Positions 1 through 5,418 of a stretch of 8,900 nucleotides of DNA are shown piece after piece. Within the stretch, counting starts at the first letter, position 1; each line of letters begins with the position of its first letter. Both the position numbers and the translations under genes were made by a program. The DNA comes from Acholeplasmatales bacterium. Its GTDB lineage: Bacteria > Bacillota_I > Bacilli_A > Acholeplasmatales > Anaeroplasmataceae. The notes under the pieces were generated by a model. It made no database searches and had not been told where the DNA came from. It worked only from the letters and a program-made list of their open reading frames with translations. The stretch lies in assembly GCA_017388605.1 (NCBI GenBank), contig JAFPIE010000021.1, positions 1 to 8,900 on the forward strand, read 5' to 3'.

Positions 1-68
1 GATGCCGCATAAAGAGGAAAGCAGAGCTGATTCTGAAGCTTAAGACAATCGTATTTATTTGAAGCCAT
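1..68 (-). CDS. ohrR: OhrR/MarR-family organic peroxide sensor, N-terminal part only
   Basis: The first 22 codons of a gene run off the left edge of the window. The start ATG is at 68-66, and the residues include a K-L-Q-N-Q-L-C-F-P-L-Y-A-A stretch. This matches the beginning of OhrR-type MarR repressors (Bacillus subtilis OhrR has K-L-E-N-Q-L-C-F), in which the Cys of the NQLCF motif is the peroxide-reactive residue; here it is Cys16. OhrR is a dimeric winged-helix repressor released from DNA when this Cys is oxidised by organic hydroperoxides. The ATG lies 9 nt after the stop of the glutathione peroxidase gene, with only a weak purine stretch (AAGAG) before it, so translation probably depends on coupling to that gene. 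The DNA-binding domain is outside the window, so the family call rests on the N-terminal motif alone. Confidence 0.82.
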   Translation of the reverse strand, partial: MASNKYDCLKLQNQLCFPLYAA

Positions 69-77
69 ACTCTTATT

Positions 78-626
78 CTACAACAAAGAAGAAATCTTTT
101 CATCAATTTTTGAAGGTTCAACTGTAGATTCAAAGCGTTCAACAACATTGCCATTACGGTCTACAAGAAACTTTGTAAAATTCCATTTGATATCCGGATT
201 GTTCTTATAATCAGGATCAATTGCTTTTACGACAGCCTTCATGACAGCACCCTTTACACCGGAAAAACCTTCAAAGCCTTTCTGACTTTTAAGATACTTA
301 AACAGCTCAGTTGCATTCGGGCCATTTACCTCAATCTTCTTAAACTGATCGAAGGTTGTTTTGTACTTAGCTGTACAAAATTCATGGATTTCATCATCCG
401 ATCCAGGTGCCTGGTGACCAAACTGGTCACATGGGAAATCTAAAACCTCTAATCCCTTTTCATGATATGCCTTATATAAATTCTCTAAAGCCTCATACTG
501 TGGTGTAAATCCACAGCCTGTAGCTGTATTCACAATTAATAATACCTTGCCCCGAAAATCATTTAATGAAACCTCTGTTCCATCTCTTTTTACTACCTTA
601 TATTCTTGATCATATAATTTTGCCAT
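78..626 (-). CDS. glutathione peroxidase family thiol peroxidase (Cys type)
   Basis: This 182-residue cytoplasmic protein is of normal length for bacterial GPx. The catalytic tetrad can be read: peroxidatic Cys38 in the T-G-C-G-F-T motif (where animal enzymes carry selenocysteine), Gln72 in F-P-C-D-Q-F-G-H-Q, and Trp148-Asn149 in K-W-N-F-T-K-F. Cys66 and Cys84 are candidate resolving cysteines; bacterial Cys-type members usually use thioredoxin rather than glutathione to reduce hydroperoxides. The usual FPCNQF has Asp67 instead of Asn. There is no signal peptide. The start ATG at 626 follows an AGAGAGG ribosome site with 7 nt spacing and a strong promoter. It is co-oriented with, and 9 nt from, an OhrR-like sensor gene, which suggests induction by organic peroxides. 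No terminator is visible between the two genes, so they should share a transcript. Confidence 0.95.
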   Translation of the reverse strand: MAKLYDQEYKVVKRDGTEVSLNDFRGKVLLIVNTATGCGFTPQYEALENLYKAYHEKGLEVLDFPCDQFGHQAPGSDDEIHEFCTAKYKTTFDQFKKIEVNGPNATELFKYLKSQKGFEGFSGVKGAVMKAVVKAIDPDYKNNPDIKWNFTKFLVDRNGNVVERFESTVEPSKIDEKISSLL

Positions 627-649
627 ACGACAACCTCTCTTTCATTGTT

Positions 650-664
650 CGCAATTATATTGTA
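650..664 (-). promoter_or_regulatory. putative OhrR operator overlapping the -10 box
   Basis: The minus-strand sequence TACAATATAATTGCG agrees with the B. subtilis OhrR operator TACAATT-N-AATTGTA at 11 of 14 defined positions and keeps the symmetric CAAT/ATTG core. It covers the -10 box and the expected start of transcription, a position where a bound repressor would block RNA polymerase. The OhrR-like gene at the end of the same operon makes autoregulation the simplest reading. The right half-site is imperfect (GCG instead of GTA), so binding is inferred rather than shown. Confidence 0.6.
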
Positions 665-687
665 CACAACATTTATTACATTGTCAA
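659..687 (-). promoter_or_regulatory. sigma-A type promoter of the peroxidase-ohrR operon
   Basis: On the minus strand a perfect -35 box TTGACA (687-682) is followed by a 17-nt spacer and the -10 box TACAAT (664-659). Transcription should begin near position 652, giving a leader of about 25 nt before the peroxidase ATG at 626. It lies just downstream of the terminator of the preceding operon, so the peroxidase unit is transcribed independently. Confidence 0.85.
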
Positions 688-698
688 CCACATTTTAT

Positions 699-727
699 AA
701 AAAAAATAAATGCCCACAAAGTGGGCA
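699..727 (-). terminator. Rho-independent terminator of the glutaredoxin-PPTase-GT2 operon
   Basis: A perfect 7-bp stem TGCCCAC/GTGGGCA (711-727) with a 3-nt loop starts directly after the glycosyltransferase TAG stop. Reading along the minus strand it is followed by TTTATTTTTTTT. This is a strong intrinsic terminator for the upstream operon. The peroxidase promoter begins about a dozen bases further on. Confidence 0.9.
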
Positions 728-2557
728 CTATTCCTTCTTATCCATAGAAACCGAATGTGGTATGACCTCCCAGGTCTTACCCTTCTTCTTAAATATTCTA
801 AAGAATGAAATAATATAGGTAGCTAAAAAGAATGGATGATATAAGGAAACTAAAATGATTCTAGAAGGCTTTATATCATTATTCTTTCTATCTAAGAAGA
901 ATACAATCATTGAGATTACAAAAACAGCTACATAATAGGCAATAAATGCCCCTATAGCAAAATATATAGATGTTTTATCTCCACTACCTATTACTAAATT
1001 TATAATACCTAATACGATATTATAAACAATGAATACAATAAAGCATATCGCAAGGCCAAAGGCTGCAATACCAGATAGGTTTTGTTTTCTTCTTCCTTTT
1101 TGGTTATCCATAAATCCCTTAACCCATCTCGTTCTTTGCTTGATGGAATCCTTTAAATATATTGGCTGCTCATCATAGAATATAGCATCAGCTACATAGC
1201 AAGAGGATAGCTTGTTCTCCTCTGCATATTTTGATATTTCATAATCCTCTGTTAGGGAATGGAATGGCCATCCTCCTAAGGAATTAATAATGGATGCTTT
1301 AATACAAAAGCCTGTACCTGTTAATAATACCATTTCACCAAAGCGAGTCTTAAGCTCATTTTGAAAATTAATAATAGAGAAGGTTAAGCCAGATGCACCT
1401 GAGGTCGCACTTGAATTCCAATTCTTATTATTTCTGTTTCCAACAACTATATCAAAGCCCTCCTGGTATGCATCATTCATTCTTGATAGGAATTCATAAT
1501 CGATGATATTATCTGCATCTAAAACTAAATAGGCATCATAATATCTATTTTCCTTTAAAATTCTTTTTACAATTTCATCAAGAACATATCCCTTTCCTTG
1601 ATCTTGGGTTTCTCTTACATAGCAATATACATTATCATATTTTTTGCAGATTTCAACGGTAGGATCCTCTATCTTTTCAACCATGACATATATATCATAT
1701 TTCTTCTTAGGATACATGGAATTCGTTAATGCATCTAAGGTATCTCCTATGACACTAGATTCATTTCTTGCCGCAATAAATATAGCAAATTTCGTTTCTG
1801 GATTCTTCTTTGAAATTGTATATTTCTTTACAGTAAAATATTTTAAATTTGCACATAGGAATAAAATTAAGAAGGCATAGAATAAACCAATTAATATCGT
1901 ATTCGCTAAGGCGAAGAAATCAATGGAGCCATCGGTTAAATTTAATTCCCAATAGATTGCACCTGTATGTTCATCACTTCTTATAATTTGAATCCAGCCA
2001 TAAATTAAATCGATAAGTAAAATGATATAGAATACTACACCACCAATTAATTCATTTGGCTTATGCTTTTCCTTTAAAATATTTAGCATAGGATGATAAA
2101 TAAATCTTAAGAATAAATAAAAGAATAAAGTAAACCCTAGTGAGGTAAACATTTCTGCATATTTTGTAATATGGAATGGCCATGCACTATAATCAAAGAT
2201 TTCTGCTTGAACCGTAAAATGCCAAAAATAGCCTATAGCGATTCCACCACCTAAAATGAGTACATATAAAACAATAAAATAAACAATATGGGATAAGAAT
2301 ACACTCCATTTATTCTTCTTTTTTATAAGCCTAATACCAAAAATAGCTGGTTCACTAGGACTACCAATAAAATAGAATAAAAATGCCATAAAGCCATAGG
2401 ATGCATTAAATGGTAATACAAAGCTATCATTATTTATAATACCCGTTTTGATTAAATTTATTAAATTATCAAGCAAAAAGCCTAAGAAGGAAAAGATAAT
2501 TGCCATGATGCATAATGCGCAAAAATCATGCTTCAAAATCTTAAAATAATTTTTCAT
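728..2557 (-). CDS. membrane glycosyltransferase: CmpB-like N-terminal domain fused to processive GT2 domain
   Basis: A 609-residue integral membrane protein. Residues 10 to about 190 hold several hydrophobic segments and resemble the CmpB-type putative permease domain (PF06541): an S-F-L-G-F-L-L-D segment, an A-S-Y-G-F turn and F-D-Y-S-A-W-P-F-H-I near 121-130. Residues 255-490 form a family 2 glycosyltransferase with D-A-D at 347-349 (nucleotide-sugar and metal binding), T-E-D at 436-438 (catalytic base) and Q-R-T-R-W at 474-478 (QxxRW), the signature of processive enzymes such as cellulose or hyaluronan synthases. Three more membrane spans follow (about 495-585). The sugar and acceptor are unknown. 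I chose the ATG at 2557 because GGTGA lies 5 nt before it; a GTG at 2569 would add four residues but has a poorer ribosome site. It is the last gene of an operon, 15 nt after the PPTase stop. Confidence 0.88.
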   Translation of the reverse strand: MKNYFKILKHDFCALCIMAIIFSFLGFLLDNLINLIKTGIINNDSFVLPFNASYGFMAFLFYFIGSPSEPAIFGIRLIKKKNKWSVFLSHIVYFIVLYVLILGGGIAIGYFWHFTVQAEIFDYSAWPFHITKYAEMFTSLGFTLFFYLFLRFIYHPMLNILKEKHKPNELIGGVVFYIILLIDLIYGWIQIIRSDEHTGAIYWELNLTDGSIDFFALANTILIGLFYAFLILFLCANLKYFTVKKYTISKKNPETKFAIFIAARNESSVIGDTLDALTNSMYPKKKYDIYVMVEKIEDPTVEICKKYDNVYCYVRETQDQGKGYVLDEIVKRILKENRYYDAYLVLDADNIIDYEFLSRMNDAYQEGFDIVVGNRNNKNWNSSATSGASGLTFSIINFQNELKTRFGEMVLLTGTGFCIKASIINSLGGWPFHSLTEDYEISKYAEENKLSSCYVADAIFYDEQPIYLKDSIKQRTRWVKGFMDNQKGRRKQNLSGIAAFGLAICFIVFIVYNIVLGIINLVIGSGDKTSIYFAIGAFIAYYVAVFVISMIVFFLDRKNNDIKPSRIILVSLYHPFFLATYIISFFRIFKKKGKTWEVIPHSVSMDKKE

Positions 2558-2572
2558 TATTTTCACCACATC

Positions 2573-3169
2573 TTACTTAATGATTTCTTCCTTTAATACA
2601 ATTTCAAAAGGCTTATCTGTCTTTACTGCAACAGATATATAATAATCCGCTAATGTAGTAAATTTAACCATATAGGATTCATCCTTATATTCAATTAATC
2701 CTGTACCTACAGGAATATCCTTTATGGATTTACCAGAAAGCCCTGACCCCTCAGCCTTAGATATAGCTTCCTTTAATGTCCACATTAAAAAGAAATCCTC
2801 AGGCTTTTTCATAAGCTCCCTATCGGCATCACTAAAGGCATAATGGATTAATTCTTCCTTAACCTCTCTTTTTTCTTCAATATCAATTCCACATTCCTTA
2901 TCTGCAAGTACAAAAACAACATATTTTTTGGAATGAGAAATATTAAAGAATCCCTTAGGAGAGATAAGCTTACCTGATTTTGTTTTTTTAACATCGTCCT
3001 TAAAATATTTATGAATGAAATAGCCTGCACCTAAGGATAAAAGCTTATCATCCTCATTGATATAGGATTCTACTCTTTTCTTTCTTTCCTCTGAAATTTG
3101 ACTTAAAAGATAGGTTTTATAAAATTTTATTTCGGATAAAGATAAATAATAAACTGTATATTGCTTCAT
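2573..3169 (-). CDS. Sfp-type 4'-phosphopantetheinyl transferase
   Basis: A 198-residue cytoplasmic enzyme that should transfer the 4'-phosphopantetheine arm of coenzyme A to a conserved Ser of an acyl or peptidyl carrier protein. The diagnostic motifs are present in order: F-N-I-S-H-S (75-80), G-I-D-I-E (94-98, with Mg ligands Asp96 and Glu98) and W-T-L-K-E-A-I-S-K (130-138, with Glu134 and Lys138). The length falls between the short AcpS type (about 120) and full Sfp (about 224), as in many compact Sfp-like enzymes. The start at 3169 follows GGTGAT with short spacing. It is the middle gene between a glutaredoxin-like gene (38-nt gap) and the GT2 gene. No carrier protein, NRPS or PKS is encoded in the window, so its partner is unknown; it could also serve fatty-acid ACP. 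Confidence 0.92.
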   Translation of the reverse strand: MKQYTVYYLSLSEIKFYKTYLLSQISEERKKRVESYINEDDKLLSLGAGYFIHKYFKDDVKKTKSGKLISPKGFFNISHSKKYVVFVLADKECGIDIEEKREVKEELIHYAFSDADRELMKKPEDFFLMWTLKEAISKAEGSGLSGKSIKDIPVGTGLIEYKDESYMVKFTTLADYYISVAVKTDKPFEIVLKEEIIK

Positions 3170-3207
3170 AATATCACCATTTATATTAAACCATATTTCT
3201 ATAGAAT

Positions 3208-3528
3208 CTAACAGCCCTTACCAGTAATTGAGCATGAGGATTTAAAGGAATCCTCATAAATAAGATCCTTATGTCCTAGCTCTACTAAATAGGATTCCCA
3301 ATCCGTAAATACATGATCTCCATCTATAATACATGGAATACCAATATCTCCAATTTGAATTAATCTTTCAAATACTTCCTTGTTGTTATCTCTATAATGT
3401 AAAAATTCTTTTAAATTCTTTAGAGAATCTAAGATTTCAATTTCCTCAAATTCAATTCCATACTTTAAAAAATTAAGCTTTAAATTCCTACAATCTGGAC
3501 AATTTTTACTACCGTATACCTTTAACAT
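3208..3528 (-). CDS. glutaredoxin-like thiol-disulfide protein
   Basis: This 106-residue protein begins with a thioredoxin-fold beta strand and a C-P-D-C active site (Cys10, Cys13). The cis-proline motif G-I-P-C at 63-66 carries an extra cysteine beside the proline. The body resembles bacterial glutaredoxin-related proteins with the R-D-N-N-K-E-V-F and I-G-D-I-G-I-P signatures. The C-terminal tail has two more cysteines, in S-C-S-I-T-G-K-G-C (Cys99, Cys106), that could form a disulfide or bind metal. It should be cytoplasmic. The ATG at 3528 has an excellent GGAGGTG ribosome site with 5 nt spacing. It is the first gene of the operon with the PPTase and GT2. Its specific substrate is not evident. 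Confidence 0.85.
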   Translation of the reverse strand: MLKVYGSKNCPDCRNLKLNFLKYGIEFEEIEILDSLKNLKEFLHYRDNNKEVFERLIQIGDIGIPCIIDGDHVFTDWESYLVELGHKDLIYEDSFKSSCSITGKGC

Positions 3529-3546
3529 AATTGCACCTCCAAATCT

Positions 3547-3552
3547 ATTATA
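3547..3552 (-). promoter_or_regulatory. -10 box of the glutaredoxin operon promoter
   Basis: A consensus TATAAT lies on the minus strand, preceded by TATAG. No good -35 box is seen: the expected position (17 nt upstream, TCAGTA) falls inside the terminator hairpin of the preceding gene. The start of transcription would be near 3540, at the first base of the GGAGGTG ribosome site (3540-3534), so the leader would be unusually short. Confidence 0.55.
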
Positions 3553-3561
3553 CTATAAATT

Positions 3562-3591
3562 AAAAAAAGTACTGAATTATTCTTCAGTACT
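3562..3591 (-). terminator. intrinsic terminator overlapping the pseudogene's 3' end
   Basis: A perfect 9-bp stem AGTACTGAA/TTCAGTACT with a 6-nt loop is followed on the minus strand by a run of seven T. The left arm is coding sequence of the membrane-protein remnant, and its TAA stop sits in the loop. It separates this unit from the glutaredoxin operon. Confidence 0.85.
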
Positions 3592-4127
3592 TGCTGCATC
3601 CTTGGTGCTTAGCTTCTTTTCAATTTGCTTATCTAAGAAGCCATAGAATATAGGGAAGATAACCTCAAGGATTAATTCTATTCCAAGTAAAATAATATGG
3701 ATATGAGCATGATGCTCTACAGGATCTACAATCATTTCAATAGATAAAATGATTACGACAACAGATTCAATGAAGGAAATGAAGGCAGGGCGCTTATGTG
3801 TCATACGAACAACGCACTCGGTTATCTCATCACCCTCACGTAAGATAGACCAAGTACCCCAAATGATCTTGTTTGATAGCCATATTCTCCATACGTAAAG
3901 AACATTAATACGATAGCTAAGGAAACAAATACAATTGCTTGGAAGAATTTTGTCTTGTGTGAAACAATTCCCTTAATGCAGGATATTAACATATCCTCAA
4001 TGCCATATGCAAGCATTACTGTTCCTACAACGAAATGTACATGCTCGAGTGAAAAGTGATTAAATACTAATATTAAAATACAACTAATAATTTATAAACA
4101 AAATTTAATTTTTTCCCAAATTTTCAT
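3577..4127 (-). pseudogene. broken small multi-pass membrane protein gene (DUF308/HdeD-like)
   Basis: One gene of 184 codons can be rebuilt here. It starts at ATG 4127 after AGGAG (4140-4136). Codon 12 is an in-frame TAA (4094-4092), after which the same frame stays open through M-L-A-Y-G-I-E-D. Near 3897-3899 the coding frame moves by -1 into the frame ending at the TAA at 3577. Restoring one T to the minus-strand TTT run there gives a smooth M-F-F-Y-V-W-R-I-W reading, and the total then becomes exactly 552 nt. The restored protein has about four hydrophobic segments in two similar halves, each with a His motif (E-H-V-H-F, H-H-A-H-I-H-I), and a W-S-I-L-R-E-G-D-E-I linker. These features loosely recall DUF308/HdeD-type proteins, but the family call is tentative. 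Fragments of 64 and 75 residues could still be translated from internal ATGs (4016, 3804). Confidence 0.75.
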
Positions 4128-4160
4128 AATTATTACTCCTAACCTTACTTATTCTTTCAC

Positions 4161-4193
4161 AAGAAAAAGAAAAGGCAATACAGCTGTATTGCC
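4161..4193 (-). terminator. strong intrinsic terminator after the FAD enzyme-FNR operon
   Basis: The 20-bp perfect palindrome GGCAATACAGCTGTATTGCC (4174-4193) lies 6 nt after the FNR stop codon. On the minus strand it is followed by TTTTCTTTTTCTT. It forms an 8-bp stem with an AGCT loop. It closes the two-gene oxidoreductase operon before the membrane-protein remnant. Confidence 0.9.
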
Positions 4194-4199
4194 CAATTT

Positions 4200-5417
4200 C
4201 TATAAAATTGTAATTTTTATTTTCATATCGGATAAAGGATAGCATGAGCATGTATGTATATAATCAAATCTCTTATCGGCTAATCTTCTATAATCCATAT
4301 CCTTAGGAATAAAGAATTCACCCTCTAATACCTTAGCCCTACAAGCTCCACATTCACCACTTCTACATAGGCTATGAATTAATATTCCATGTCTTTCAAG
4401 CGCCACAAGAATAGGCTCAGAGGCATAGGCATCAATAACATCCTCCTTTATACCTCTTACTACAGTAATCTTATATTGCTCCTTCATTTTTTCTATAGGA
4501 AAGCCCTCTATTTTAGATACATCCTTATCTGTACCAAAGACCTCCATTCTTATTCTTCTTTTTGGAACATTTAAGCCATCTAGCTCACCCTTGATGTATT
4601 TATACATAGGGAGTGGCCCACAAATAAAATAGGTTGTCTTACCATTTTCTGGGTTTTGATCTATAGAATATTTCTTTATAATATCACGACTAATAAACCC
4701 AGATAAATCGCCATCCTTAAGTTCTGCATTTTCATCCGATAGTATATGAATTACCTTTACTCTATCACATTCTCTAGCAATTTTATCTAATTCATCCTCT
4801 AAAATAATATCCTTATGAGATAAGGAACCATAAAGAATGGTTAAATTATAATCTAATGTACCATGGGCAATTTCCTTTGCCATAGAATAAAATGGTGTAA
4901 TACCAGAGCCACCTGCAATTCCTACAATATCCTTAGAATCTCTTAAAGATTCGAAATAGAAATGTCCAAAGGGCATTTCAACCTCTAGGGTATCTTGAAG
5001 CTTTAAATGATCATATAAATAATTAGAAACAAAGCCTATACCATCCTTACCTCTTCTTACAGTAATGCTAAAGAATCCATTTTCTCCTCTTGCCTCGTAT
5101 GGAGCACTAGAAATGGAATAGGGTCTTGTAGTAACTGTAGCTCCAATTTTTACACGTATGGATACATAATTTCCAGCCTGAAAAATTGGTAATTTATGAT
5201 TTATTGCCTTAAATGTAAACATACGAGCTGTTATAGAAACATCCTCTATTTTTATAACCTGAACCATAAATGGGGCTGGATGGAGTGCTCTTGCGACTTG
5301 GTTTATAGGATCAGCATATATATTTTCATTCTTCGCATTTTTAAATGCTTCCTCTCGCATCTTAGTTACACGAATCGCTCCACTAATATCCTGAATTAAG
5401 CCTTTTATTTTTGTCAT
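4200..5417 (-). CDS. NAD(P)H:2Fe-2S oxidoreductase (FNR domain plus C-terminal plant-type ferredoxin domain)
   Basis: A 405-residue soluble electron-transfer protein. After a 45-residue N-terminal extension of unknown role comes a ferredoxin-NADP reductase-like module: FAD-binding R-P-Y-S at 98-101, NAD(P)-binding G-G-S-G-I-T-P at 169-175 and C-G-P-L-P-M-Y at 266-272. The last 90 residues are a plant-type 2Fe-2S domain with C-x4-C-x2-C (Cys351, 356, 359) and Cys390 as the fourth ligand. The layout matches reductase components such as PaaE: NAD(P)H to FAD to 2Fe-2S to a partner enzyme. The frame is open back to 5513, but the true start is ATG 5417: an exact AGGAGG (5432-5427) lies 9 nt before it, and the upstream stop ends only one base away. 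The likely partner is the FAD enzyme encoded immediately upstream. Confidence 0.93.
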   Translation of the reverse strand: MTKIKGLIQDISGAIRVTKMREEAFKNAKNENIYADPINQVARALHPAPFMVQVIKIEDVSITARMFTFKAINHKLPIFQAGNYVSIRVKIGATVTTRPYSISSAPYEARGENGFFSITVRRGKDGIGFVSNYLYDHLKLQDTLEVEMPFGHFYFESLRDSKDIVGIAGGSGITPFYSMAKEIAHGTLDYNLTILYGSLSHKDIILEDELDKIARECDRVKVIHILSDENAELKDGDLSGFISRDIIKKYSIDQNPENGKTTYFICGPLPMYKYIKGELDGLNVPKRRIRMEVFGTDKDVSKIEGFPIEKMKEQYKITVVRGIKEDVIDAYASEPILVALERHGILIHSLCRSGECGACRAKVLEGEFFIPKDMDYRRLADKRFDYIHTCSCYPLSDMKIKITIL

Positions 5418-5418
5418 A

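Noticed and set aside
78..626. Horizontal acquisition of the peroxidase gene by base composition
   Set aside because: By hand count, 360 nt of gpx is about 38% GC against about 34% in 360 nt of the GT2 gene, and parts of the FAD enzyme gene reach 42%; the difference is not meaningful.
650..690. PerR/Fur box in the peroxidase promoter
   Set aside because: No good match to TTATAATNATTATAA was found; the OhrR-type site fits better and the regulator gene is adjacent.
1644..1880. Plus-strand open frame of 78 codons inside the GT2 gene
   Set aside because: It is antisense to the conserved GT2 core, has no recognisable motif and no ribosome site was evident; the minus-strand frame carries all the signatures.
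2848..3030. Second minus-strand frame of 60 codons inside the PPTase gene
   Set aside because: Out of frame with the PPTase motifs, which are complete in the main frame, and its sequence is low-complexity Lys/Leu-rich.
3890..3905. Programmed -1 frameshifting in the membrane-protein gene
   Set aside because: No slippery heptamer in the needed register is present, and the gene also has a TAA at codon 12, so decay or a homopolymer error is simpler.
4389..4574. Plus-strand open frame opposite the 2Fe-2S part of the FNR gene
   Set aside because: A shadow of a strongly conserved coding frame on the other strand; composition is Tyr/Leu/Ile-rich, as expected for antisense of this AT-rich gene.
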